64,000 nucleotides of DNA from assembly GCA_964036665.1 (NCBI GenBank), contig OZ038526.1, positions 27,342,001 to 27,406,000 of the forward strand. Reading direction: 5' to 3'. Shown piece by piece: positions 23,001 through 29,969 of this stretch. Made by a program: the position numbers and the translations under genes. The stretch is from Gordius sp. MW1. Lineage: Eukaryota > Nematomorpha > Gordioida > Gordea > Gordiidae. The notes under the pieces were generated by a model. The model was not told the origin of the DNA, ran no database searches, and saw only the letters and a list, made by a program, of their open reading frames with translations. Numbering within the stretch: position 1 is the stretch's first letter; each line of letters starts with the position of its first letter.

Positions 23001-26000
23001 CATAAATAAAAGTTGTTTACTTTTTAATTGCTATGCAATTTAACTAGATTTTGTTATATAATAAACATAGATAAAAGTTGTTTACTTTTAATGCTATGCA
23101 ATTTAACTAGTTATAAATAAACATAAATAAATTTTTTTTGACTCTTATGATTATTCTTGTTACTATCATTGATAATAAGAATTTTTAGCCGTCCGCTGGC
23201 TGCTGACCAATGAAAAAAATGACCATTGGCCAAAATGTGAATCGAAATTATTTTTTTCGTTTTTTTTGACTATTATGATTGTTCCTGTTTCTACCATTGC
23301 TATTATGACTTTTTGGCCGTCCGCTGGCTGCTGACCAATGTTATATAATAAACATAAATAAAAGTTGTTTACTTTTAATTGATATGCAATTTAACTAGTT
23401 TTTGGGTTAGAATCCCGGAGTTTTTTTTGACTTTTATGATTGTTCTTGTTACTATCATTGATAATAAGACTTTTTGGCCGTTCGTTGGCTGCTGACCAAT
23501 GAAAAAAATGACCATTGGCCAAAATGTGAATCCGAGTTTATTTTTTCGTTTTTTTTGACTATTATGATTGTTCCTGTTACTACCATTGCTATTATGACTT
23601 TTTGGCCGTCCGCTGGCTCCTGACCGATGGAAAAAAATGACCATCGGCCAAAATGTGAATCAAAATTATTTTTTTCGTTTTTTTTGACTATTATGATTGT
23701 TCCTGTTCCTACCATTGCTATTATGACTTTTTGGCCGTCCGCTGGCTGCTGACCAATGGAATAAAATGACCATTGGCCAAAATGTGATTCGAAAACCTTT
23801 TTTTCGTTTTTTTTTGACTATTATGAATTTATATCCACTTTTATTGTGTCCTGGCTGCTGACCAATGGAAAAAAATGACCATTGGCCAAAATGTGATTCG
23901 AAAATTTTTTTTTCGTTTTTTTTGACTATTATGATTGTTCCTGTTCCTACCATTGCTATTATGACTTTTTGGCAGCCGCTGGCTCCTGACCGATGGAATA
24001 AAATGACCATTGGCCAAAATGTGATTCGAAAATTTTTTTTTTCGTTTTTTTTGACTATTATGAATTTATATCCGCGTTTACCGTGTCCTGGCTGCTGACC
24101 AATGGAAAAAAATGACCATTGGCCAAAATTTATATATAACCTAAAAATTTATTATAGATGGTCTAACAGACAGCCAACTATGTAATATATATTTTTAACC
24201 TTATAAATGCATATATATTTTTTTATTGGGTTAATATATTTCATTTAATTAGATTGTGATTTCATAGAAAACCTAAAAAGTAATATTTAAAAAAATAATA
24301 TAGGTATTAGATTCTAATTTACGATAAAATATATCAATAGAAACTAACACAAAATTGGAAACCTCCTTCAAAGGCATAATCATAGCCCGTTATTTCTAAT
24401 TAAATTGAATCTACTATTAAACTCAAACACGAATTGTACTTTATTAGATGGCGCGCGTAAGTTTATATAATTAGTAAAATTTTTCTACGTGTCATAGATA
24501 TTACACCGCACGTGTGGCAGGGAAATGTCCGATATTTTTAAAATGAAAAGGTATTTTAGGAATCTGAAAAGGTTTTACCCCCCGGCCGCCCTGGGCACCT
24601 ACGGGTAAAGTTTCGAGCGAATCGGGCTGGTAGTTTAAGAATTTAGCCCTTTTTTAAAACTAAAAAAAAACTTTTTTAATTTTTTTTTTACATTAAATTA
24701 ATATTTTGTTTTTGTTAATACCATTGATAATATGACTTTTTGACCGTCCGCTGGCTACTGACCGACGAAATATATTGATTTTCTAAACATAAAACACAAC
24801 TTTATTATTTCATTATCTATATAAATAACATAATAACTTCTACCATTTTAAAGCCAGCATGGTATAGTGGTTATAGCGCCGTGTGAACTGGAGGTGTGGG
24901 GTTCAAGTCAGGGAGGGGACAAATTTTTTTTTTTAATTTTTTTAAATTAAATTAATATTTGTTCATGTTAATACCAATGATAATATGAATTTTTGACCGT
25001 CCGCTGGCTACTGACCAATAAAAAAATGACCGTTGGCCAAATAAATCGAAATTTTTTTTCGTTCTTGAATTGGTTAACATTGATAATTACCCTATGTCCT
25101 CCCCTACAAGGGCCTATAACTAATTAACTAATTATTTTGCATCTAATACCCCCTATAGGCGTTCTCGCCCCTTCCCACCTTTCTCGCCCATAAATTGCAT
25201 AGCAAATATGCTACGTTTATACGGAGTATAGAAGAGTTCCCCCTTCCCCTCCCCTACTCCCCTTCCCTTCTCCCCCTTCCCACGAGGGCCGAAGGCCCGA
25301 GTTTTTATTTATGTTTATTATATAACTAGTTAAATTGCATAGCAATTAAAAGTAAACAACTTTTATTTATGTTTATTATATAATAGCTAATTTAACAAAT
25401 CTTATATATAACACACCGAGGGAGATAGAGATGAGGGGTGGGGAACCTCTTATGCATTAATTTAAAAAATATCACAGCGAGGGAGATAGAGATGAGGGGT
25501 GGGGCACCTCTTTCTCATGCATTAATTTAAAAAATCGATAACCTAATATACCCAATGCAAATAGATAAGGAGGGTAAGGGACAACGGACAACGGACGGAC
25601 AACCAAAAAACGAGCCCATAAATTGCATAGAAAAGTAATGCATGTTTTTACCCATCTTTAATTTTGCAGGACAAACCCCCGAAAAATGAAAAAAAAATGA
25701 TTAAGTTTAAGGAAAGTCAGAATTAATATATGTGAAGAGATTATATTCGAAAAAATCCCAATAACTATTTGTCACAGTATGTATTCAGCTTTTACAAATT
25801 TGACAGCCATGTTGAGGGTATGATTCTTATAAATTTTATTATATTGAACCTCAAGCTCTTGTTTTAAAAACAAGACCTATATCGCTAGGCACCCACACTA
25901 GTGTTGTAAAAAGGGCTGGGTTTTGTTTGGTCTACTTTTGGTTTTAGTCAACTAAACATAAACAAACCAAAGATTTTTAGGTTTGTTCTTCTTAGTCGCA

Positions 26001-28880
26001 TAAAGCGAGTTTTTTGTTGGTTTGTTTACGTTTAGTAGACTAAAATCAAAGGTCGACCTAACAAAACCCAGCCGTTTTTACAAGACTACCCCACACTCCA
26101 TAACATTGCAAACATTTTGATGGACTTCCATGGGCGTTGCCAGCATAGGAATTAGAGGGTAGCAATAATAATTCAGGGAGGGGCAAAATGGTCATATTTT
26201 ACCATTATTTGATAGATTTAATTTTTGGATTTAGAGGGGGGGGCCTTAGCTATGCCCATGTTGACTTCACTTGATCAAGTATTAATTAAAATTTGTCAAA
26301 CGTTTTTTAAACACTATTTACCAGTATGGCTATATCGGCCTGAGCAGTTCCTCCAATCATATTGGGTACATAACATTTATGCCCAGGGGCATCTAGAATT
26401 GTGAATTGCTTAGCAGGAGTTTCGAAATAGGCTCGACCCACCTCAACTGTTTTACCTTTGTCCCGTTCTTCTTGATTTGTATCCAAAGCCCAAGAAAGAT
26501 ACCTACAAAATTCAAAGTCCATGTCAATAATAATTGTACGTCGCACTTGATAAAAATGGCAGATATACCAAAATTCAAGCTCCTAAACAATATTTAAAAG
26601 TGTCGTAAACATGACTGGGTTTTGTTCGGTTGGACCTATGGTTTTAGTCAACTCGTCATAAACAGACCAAATGTTTTTTTATCCATTTTTCTTTTCTTAG
26701 TAGGCCTGTAGGCTTGGTTGAAATCAAAACAGACCAGAGAAGACCATTAGTGTTAGTTGATCCAAAGGTAGACAAAACAAAATTTAGCCATTTTTACAAC
26801 ACTTATATCTATAGTAGAGCCCTGCAAAATCACTTTTTTTCAACCCGAACCCGACCCGAAAGCTTTAAGATTTTTTGAACCCGAACCCAAAGGCGTTTTA
26901 CATTTTTCAACCCGAAACCTTTTTAAATTATTTACCCCGAACCCGACCCAAAAGCTTTTTAAGCCGAACTCGACCCGACCCTGTTAAAAAAGTTATTATT
27001 GTAAATATGATTTTAATGGTTTTAAATGGCATCAAAATAATTCTCCCAAAAAAAGAGCTCAAAACGTTATATGTAATTAGAGTATACTTTTAAGTTAATT
27101 GTGGCACTCCAAAATGGGGTCATTATTATCTTCGTCAAAATATTTACAAACCCGCAATTAATTTATTAATTTCACATATAAAACGCATATATTCTTAAAC
27201 TTTTGCTAAATTAAAATGAGTCTATCTGTATTATCAAGCAATTTGGATTTTAAGGCTAATAATGGTTGTAGCAATTTTGTGCGGAAATAAAAGGAGAAAA
27301 TTTGATATTTTTTTTCAAAAACTCTAATTTTTTAATGTTTGTAAAATAATGTTTTTTAAAAATTTTAATCATTCGTTTAATAAATAACCATGATAATTTT
27401 ATTTTATTCTAGTGTATATGTTAGGCGGTAGAACAAGTTGAGACATTAATAATTAAAAAAGAAAATGGGAGTTCAGAATCGTTAATAGTTATTGTGATAT
27501 CAATTATGTGTTTATCATAATTTATAGCATAGCATCAATCAAGATATTCTACCTTTCTGAGTCAAAAATTGCGCAAATCCAAAACTCAGATATAACTTAA
27601 AAGAAATTAATTTAAATGAATGTATGAGATATATCACACATTTCGATATTAATTATAAAATATTAATATAATGGCATTAATTTAAAAGAAATGTCTATTA
27701 TGCAATATAAGATTCATAATCTTAAACCGACCCGAGTTTAAATTTTTTTTAACCCAAGCCCAACTCCAAAGGATTTTAAAATTTTCAACCCGAACCAGAC
27801 CCAAAGGCATTTTAAAATTGAGGTCGGGTCGAGTTTTGGGTCACCCGTGCAGGTCTCTAATGTATAGTCAATACTAATAAAAATTGAAATTTCTATTTAG
27901 TTTATAAAAATAGGTGCCAAGAAGACATATGTATCATATGTAGTAAGCCTTTGGATCTTTAAAAATGTAGTCAAATTTAGACATTTAAAAAACTAATATA
28001 CATTTACTCTAATCTTACATATATATGTCTTAAGTAGAAAAGAATATATATATACTTGTTTTCACTTTATGAATTACAGAAAAAAAATTAGAATGTTTAC
28101 ACAAAGTTTACTTAACAAAATTTTAAAAAATGGATTTCCCCAATAATATTCTTATTGTTTAAACTGAGATAAAGGATAGGAAATAAGGGAAAAAATAGTG
28201 CATGTATAAAAAAGATATTTACCAGCTTTCTCTACTTTTTTCTTTTGCCTCTTTCTCATATTTATCCAAAGTACGTTTATCAATGGCACCAGTCAAATTC
28301 CTAAAAAATATCATTTATAATAATTGATAGTATATTACATTATCTGTCCTCCTATAGTACTTTTCCCAGCATCTACAATTTATATAAAAAACAAAGGTCA
28401 AACTATAAGCAATGAAAATATAGTTGATAGAAATTATATATTCAATTACCAACATGCCCTATAAATACAATGTTGACATGCTCCTTTGTAGGATCCATTG
28501 TAATCTTGAGTGGTGTAACATTTTCAATAACATCTGTATCACTCATATCATCTAGCAAGACCTCTTCCTCCAATTTAGGAGTTAAGATTTCAGGGTAACC
28601 ATTGGTTTCTGGTTGGTCAATAACTTTAGCATGATCAATAGTGTTTATTTGATCATTATTTGAGTCACCAACACTCAAGGAAGTTATAATCTTAACGGCA
28701 TCGTCAGTTTCCCAATCTTGATTTGGTAAAGCATAAAATTACATAAAATAAAAAATACCATCTGGAGCCTCTTCGGCTATATTATTAGGCTCTGGAACAA
28801 AATTTACTAAGAATATTAATTAATTCTTAATAAAAGTTACTTGGAACGAAGGCTGGAGCGTTAACGTTAAATTTGGACAT
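9857..28880 (-). CDS. GSPT1: eRF3 / GSPT1 translation release factor GTPase (15 exons)
   Basis: eRF3 is the cytosolic GTPase that partners eRF1 in translation termination. Fifteen exons (listed separately) join with consistent phases into 1590 nt, 529 residues plus stop. Seen in order: a PAM2-like motif (NVNAPAFVP, residues 5-13) that in eRF3 binds poly(A)-binding protein; an acidic linker to about residue 100; the P-loop GHVDAGKST (111-119); DAPGH (188-192); NKMD (250-253); CSGL (291-294); and two beta-barrel domains ending in [13 protein letters not shown]. The PAM2-like motif and the tail separate it from HBS1 and eEF1A. The N-terminal extension is short compared with human or fly. All introns are GT-AG, and several are swollen by transposons. 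It appears functional, with no stop or frameshift in the exons. Confidence 0.95.
10035..10221. mobile_element. hAT-type hairpin MITE (TAGTGTTGTAAAAA family)
   Basis: The ends are TAGTGTTGTAAAAA and TTTTTACAACACTA, and almost the whole 187 bp is an imperfect hairpin (GGCTGGGTTTTG against CAAAACCCAGCC). Flanks GTAGGAGC and GGAGGAGC match at 7 of 8 bases, an 8-bp duplication typical of hAT. It lies in the last eRF3 intron. Confidence 0.85.
10363..12277. mobile_element. Foldback DNA transposon A with ~615-bp inverted arms
   Basis: The left arm (10363-10975) and right arm (about 11660-12277) are near-perfect inverted copies starting GGGACATTCCATGTCAAATC and ending in a G/C run next to AACACCCCAACC. 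A 4-bp duplication TATT flanks it at 10359-10362 and 12278-12281. The ~685-bp centre has no recognisable transposase; a 61-residue frame at 11250 has no known features. It sits in the last eRF3 intron. Confidence 0.9.
12388..12556 (-). CDS. GSPT1: eRF3 exon 14 (domain 3)
   Basis: The acceptor is GCTAG|GTGCTG and the donor GAAG|GTGACA. It encodes [20 protein letters not shown] and later [20 protein letters not shown]. The open frame continues past the donor into the intron, but family comparison puts the junction at LRDE-G. Confidence 0.96.
12593..14089 (+). mobile_element. 5'-truncated LINE insertion with poly(A) tail
   Basis: A perfect 8-bp duplication TTATTCAA flanks it at 12585-12592 and 14090-14097, and it ends in a run of about 25 A with AATAAA upstream. 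It lies antisense to eRF3 in the intron between exons 14 and 13. Without it and the duplication that intron would be about 113 bp. The intact tail, clean duplication and open frame mark a fairly recent insertion. Confidence 0.93.
12668..13972 (+). CDS. LINE reverse transcriptase, C-terminal part (truncated)
   Basis: An open frame of about 430 codons without a start codon of its own, because the 5' part was lost at insertion. It begins in the post-catalytic region of a non-LTR reverse transcriptase ([18 protein letters not shown]), passes [14 protein letters not shown] and a Cys/His cluster (NCS...RHPLHC...RHNKAN). It then has [17 protein letters not shown] and [12 protein letters not shown], near the end of this polymerase group. 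The YxDD core and endonuclease are absent, so it cannot mobilise itself. Related relics lie at 30121-30765 and 34735-35082. I cannot assign the clade with certainty. Confidence 0.8.
   Translation: MRGPKTGKGIGSPIGGRVGLATFLEKNLSILKSKLDLLKCLPSHHAFYIIKNYFNISKIQHCFRSSSAFLHSEILNLFEQNIKSILQSILNIKFNTHSWLQASLPTKSGGLGIGGLGIRSPASISLVSIISSYKSVQDTIFKLYPVKEDPLLPIALATWENKTNPETHLPQTSRQRDWDAGLVLHSVDYLISSSDASQCSNLRSFLFDGSGHEWLEAYPSCLTGMMLEDSELSYSIALRLGVKFSKTFTYRNCSILVDEQARHPLHCLANKFKYARHNKANALIQSSLKRAKIPSILEPSDPALEGRMRPDGSSLVPWSNGLHLKWDLTCIDLFAPSNCNNDSLAVAEGRKTNKYKALLSSNIFIPLVASCSGTIGKQALAFFKEVGRRSPPSKHSVPFLLKQRLGILIAKYNFKSFADSWPILEDPLDNDISE
14175..14264 (-). CDS. GSPT1: eRF3 exon 13 (domain 3)
   Basis: The acceptor is CATTAG|ATCGTG and the donor AAG|GTGATA. 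It encodes [20 protein letters not shown] and [10 protein letters not shown], matching the domain 3 core that contacts eRF1 in known structures. Phase 0 at both ends. Confidence 0.95.
14661..15997. mobile_element. Foldback DNA transposon B (same terminal motif)
   Basis: The ends GGGCCATTCCATGTC and, reversed, GGGCATTCCATGAC bound 1337 bp flanked by a perfect 4-bp duplication GTGA (14657-14660 and 15998-16001). The arms of roughly 500-580 bp are inverted copies sharing GAGGGTGTAGGCCTCATTTA and later AAGTTTGGGA...GGCTATGAGAT-type segments. There is no transposase. It lies in the eRF3 intron between exons 13 and 12. Confidence 0.88.
16048..16119 (-). CDS. GSPT1: eRF3 exon 12 (72-nt, domain 2-3 junction)
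   Basis: The acceptor is TAATAG|GACG and the donor CAG|GTAACG. It encodes [20 protein letters not shown] and FDAQ, matching the PGFVLCD...FDAQ segment of eRF3. A foldback transposon ends 50 bp downstream of its donor side, at 15997. Confidence 0.94.
16190..16320. repeat. GGCCCG-rich remnant of a hAT terminus
   Basis: CCCGAACTCGGCCCGG and GCCCGCCCGGCCATGCCCGA resemble the GC-rich ends of the TAGAGACCTGC hAT family found at 39035 and elsewhere. No paired terminus or duplication was found, so it is probably an old fragment in an eRF3 intron. Confidence 0.4.
16916..17017 (-). CDS. GSPT1: eRF3 exon 11 (domain 2)
   Basis: The acceptor is AATCAG|AACGTG and the donor GAA|GTAATT. It encodes [20 protein letters not shown], then [14 protein letters not shown]. 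Phase 0 at both ends. Confidence 0.95.
17112..17192 (-). CDS. GSPT1: eRF3 exon 10 (domain 2)
   Basis: The acceptor is TTTTAG|GATATG and the donor AAG|GTAAAC. It encodes [20 protein letters not shown] and VYLMPNK, the GTV-G-K-ESG-I-KG pattern of domain 2. Confidence 0.96.
17211..17396. mobile_element. Degraded TAGTGTTGTAAAAA-type MITE
   Basis: TTGTAAAAAAGATGGGGTTTG at the left and GACCAAACAAAACCCATGGG at the right are diverged inverted arms of the 10035-10221 family. It is in the eRF3 intron between exons 10 and 9, just 18 bp from exon 10. Confidence 0.65.
17942..18035 (-). CDS. GSPT1: eRF3 exon 9 (domain 2 start)
   Basis: The acceptor is TTTAG|C and the donor AAG|GTAATT. It encodes [14 protein letters not shown], then [12 protein letters not shown], matching the PIVDKYKD region that opens the second beta-barrel domain. 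Confidence 0.94.
18569..18718 (-). CDS. GSPT1: eRF3 exon 8 (G5 box, end of GTPase domain)
   Basis: The acceptor is TTCTAG|A and the donor TAG|GTCAGT. It encodes [18 protein letters not shown], then MPCSGL (G5 box) and CPWY. The Arg and Ser codons at its two ends are split across introns. Confidence 0.95.
   Translation of the reverse strand: MHRMSGQASAFSQKGGFQRKNRSILHALFRTIRNIPERSTTRPQHLSVV
19024..19152. mobile_element. hAT-type hairpin MITE, short copy
   Basis: TAGTGTTGTAAAAAGAACTG and CAAACAAAACCCAGCTG...TTTTTAC form the arms. Flanks CTATCTAA and CCATCTAA match at 7 of 8 bases if the right end is extended to 19152. Intronic in eRF3. Confidence 0.75.
19563..19717 (-). CDS. GSPT1: eRF3 exon 7 (NKMD guanine-binding box)
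   Basis: The acceptor is TTACAG|GTAATT and the donor GAG|GTTAGT. It encodes [20 protein letters not shown], then [22 protein letters not shown] is the G4 box. It is separated from exon 6 by the 6.6-kb intron holding the compound inverted repeat. Confidence 0.96.
19948..20495. mobile_element. Solo arm of the foldback family (copy C)
   Basis: From GGGCCATTTAACACAAATC through GAGGGTGCAGGCCTCATG to GATCTTTTTTTGCGCAATAG, this matches one arm of element B (reverse of about 15500-15997). The opposite arm is missing, so this is a deletion product or half element. Confidence 0.75.
20496..21230. other. Intronic sequence without recognised features
   Basis: Part of the 6.6-kb eRF3 intron. No exon of the family fits here, and no repeat of the families named elsewhere was recognised. 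Confidence 0.4.
21780..22660 (+). repeat. Array of 105-130-bp units, forward orientation
   Basis: About six units contain GGCCAATGGTCATTTTTTTC, CATTGGTCAGCAGCCAG, GGACGGCCAAAAAGTCATAA, then ACAATCATAATAGTCAAAAA. Within each, CCAATGG and CCATTGG pair as a small hairpin. The open frames of up to 126 codons here follow the repeat and are not genes. Confidence 0.88.
23130..24130 (-). repeat. Array of 105-130-bp units, reverse orientation
   Basis: About seven units of the same repeat in the opposite orientation (AAATGACCATTGGCCAAAAT and GTCCGCTGGCTGCTGACCAA). They mirror the forward array, with the symmetry centre near 22.9-23.1 kb. Confidence 0.88.
24480..24660. other. GC-richer patch between repeat blocks
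   Basis: TTACCCCCCGGCCGCCCTGG and CGAGCGAATCGGGCTGG stand out in composition within the intron. No coding frame or known family is recognised. Confidence 0.3.
24853..24920 (+). ncRNA. tRNA-like sequence, probably a tRNA-derived SINE head or pseudo-tRNA
   Basis: TGGTATAGTGG at 24860-24870 matches a pol III A box and GGTTCAAGTCA at about 24900-24910 matches a B box, about 40 bp apart as in a tRNA gene. The acceptor and T stems do not pair well, so a working tRNA is unlikely. The segment is flanked on both sides by near-identical sequence ending in GACCGTCCGCTGGCTACTGA. That places it between two diverged repeat units. Confidence 0.45.
25899..26088. mobile_element. hAT-type hairpin MITE
   Basis: The ends are TAGTGTTGTAAAAAGGGCTG and CAGCCGTTTTTACAAGACTA, with flanks ACCCACAC and CCCCACAC matching at 7 of 8 bases. 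Intronic in eRF3. Confidence 0.85.
26129..26260. mobile_element. Short MITE of the CATGGGCGTAGCC family
   Basis: CATGGGCGTTGCCAGCATAG at the left and AGCTATGCCCATG at the right are inverted ends. Flanks TGGACTTC and TTGACTTC match at 7 of 8 bases. It lies 61 bp from eRF3 exon 6. A related copy is at 51705-51866. Confidence 0.75.
26322..26502 (-). CDS. GSPT1: eRF3 exon 6 (switch I, DAPGH)
   Basis: The acceptor is TTGTAG|G and the donor CTG|GTAAAT. It encodes [20 protein letters not shown], then [16 protein letters not shown] and VPNMIGG. DAPGH is the G3 box contacting magnesium and the gamma phosphate. The CY in HKCYVPNM replaces the SF common in other animals. Confidence 0.96.
26598..26804. 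mobile_element. Diverged hAT-type hairpin MITE
   Basis: AAGTGTCGTAAACATGACTG and AGCCATTTTTACAACACTT are the arms. The flanks match at only 6 of 8 bases. It abuts the hAT element that starts at 26815. Confidence 0.7.
26815..27859. mobile_element. hAT element, TAGAGACCTGC family (copy 1)
   Basis: The ends TAGAGCCCTGCA and TGCAGGTCTCTA bound 1045 bp, with flanks ATCTATAG and ATGTATAG (7 of 8). Subterminal ACCCGAACCCGACCC repeats appear at both ends in inverted orientation. The interior is AT-rich with no transposase. It lies in the eRF3 intron between exons 6 and 5. Confidence 0.85.
28223..28300 (-). CDS. GSPT1: eRF3 exon 5 (switch I helix region)
   Basis: The acceptor is TTTTAG|G and the donor CTG|GTAAAT. 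It encodes [20 protein letters not shown] and the following KSRES, matching the conserved helix before the WYLSW motif in eRF3 and eEF1A-like GTPases. Confidence 0.93.
28339..28372 (-). CDS. GSPT1: eRF3 exon 4 (34-nt P-loop microexon)
   Basis: The acceptor is TTGTAG|AT and the donor AAT|GTAATA. It encodes [11 protein letters not shown] plus two bases of the next Met. It carries the Walker A lysine and serine of the GTPase, so skipping it would abolish GTP binding. Confidence 0.92.
28450..28716 (-). CDS. GSPT1: eRF3 exon 3 (acidic linker, start of G domain)
   Basis: The acceptor is AATCAAG|AT and the donor G|GTAATT. It holds about 88 residues of acidic, low-conservation linker (for example [14 protein letters not shown]) and then [10 protein letters not shown], the strand leading into the P-loop. 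The P-loop is completed by exon 4. Confidence 0.92.
28759..28791 (-). CDS. GSPT1: eRF3 exon 2 (33-nt microexon)
   Basis: The acceptor is TTCCAG|AG and the donor G|GTATTT. It encodes [11 protein letters not shown] with split codons at both ends, continuing the linker after the PAM2-like motif. Phase fits both neighbours. Confidence 0.75.
28841..28880 (-). CDS. GSPT1: eRF3 exon 1 (start codon, PAM2-like motif)
   Basis: ATG at 28880-28878 is preceded by ATTTAAAA. The exon encodes [13 protein letters not shown], the core of the PAM2 motif that binds the MLLE domain of poly(A)-binding protein. The donor is A|GTAACT. This exon is too short to show as an open frame. Confidence 0.85.
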
Positions 28881-29960
28881 TTTTAAATCGTTAAAAAGTA
28901 ACAAATAATTGGAAGCGACAAATAACGGGATGAGCTTGGATATTCTAAAGTTATTTAGTAGATCATGTTACACATGCGTTATAATACTGAATTAACAATG
29001 TATCTCATCGCTAGTTTTTCTCGCTTATGTATATTTATTTGGAAATGTCTAGGTAATTTAAATAAAGCAACTTATCCTTATTTTTATGGTGGATTTTGGG
29101 TCGTGAGGGACATCGGTGATGGGTTGAGGTACTTGTTTTATGAATTGTTAATCTAGACCCAGTTTAAAAAAATATTAGTCACAACCCAAACAAAATTAGA
29201 GTGGGGAGATTTTGCGTTTTTTTATATTTTCCTTGATCAGCAAAGGACGTGAGAAGTTGTTTGAATTAGCAAAACCTTCAGGGTTACTATGATTGTGGGT
29301 AACGCCATAGCGTCACTTGCCCTCCTTAGATTCTAATGCGGTATATTCCAGTAACAGTAAAATCCCATGATATAAATAATATTGCAGCACAGGGTCCTGA
29401 TCTTTATAGCAATTGGAGATGATGGATTCTCTTAAAAAAAAGTAGCGGGTAGCGAGAAAGGTCGCCAAAAGGAAGCAATATCAGAATCAAAACTCAGGTG
29501 TCGGCCATGCGTCACTTTGTATGGCTCGATCCATTCGTAACCAAGGACAGATGCCCAATTTTAATAGCAATCTAAATTTTTAAAGATTAATAAGCTACGG
29601 AACAGGCTCTGCCGAATAAATAAGTTTATTAATTGTATAATATTTAAGTTTTATTTTACTCATGCATTTCATTTAAAAACCAATTTATGACAGCCAGCTG
29701 TGTCACAACTTTTAAGTAATTCTGGATTATAATAATTTTTTGACGTTATGTGACAGCTTCCTAATTTATACATATTATCATTTTTGCACATATATGAGAG
29801 ATCCCATGTTTATGTTACAATATATGTCCTTTATTAACTTTACATAAATCTCGGGTCTCGGACAATCCCATAGCAACCTAAAACTTTATTCCAAGCTTTC
29901 TCTTGATGAATGAAAGACATAAGGCCGACATCTCAATATTAATCACCCGAGTCCAAACCA
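28881..29960. other. Upstream region of eRF3
   Basis: This should contain the eRF3 5' UTR and promoter; no TATA box or initiator can be called by eye. A short stretch at about 29440-29560 is less AT-rich but has no recognised coding content. Confidence 0.35.
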
Positions 29961-29969
29961 GAGCCCAAT

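Larger units (their letters stand above)
21231..25640. repeat. Compound inverted repeat in eRF3 intron
   Basis: Block L1 (about 21250-21440: ACTCGGGCCTTCGGCCCTCG, a GGGAA tract, GCTATGCAATTTATGGGCGA, CGAGAATGCCTATAGGGGG) recurs inverted at about 25105-25305. Array L2 (about 21690-22660) recurs inverted as 23130-24130. Block L3 (about 22680-23110, with GGTGCCCCACCCCTCATCTC and CTATGCAATTTAACTAG) recurs inverted at about 25310-25630. The nested pairing makes one large potential fold inside a transcribed intron. There is no transposase and no clear outer duplication, so the element class is open. Confidence 0.85.

Noticed and set aside
22004..24098. Lys/Asn-rich frames of 77-126 codons
   Set aside because: They are read-through of the 105-130-bp repeat arrays and repeat with them.
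24853..24920. Functional tRNA gene
   Set aside because: A- and B-box words are present, but the acceptor and T stems do not pair.
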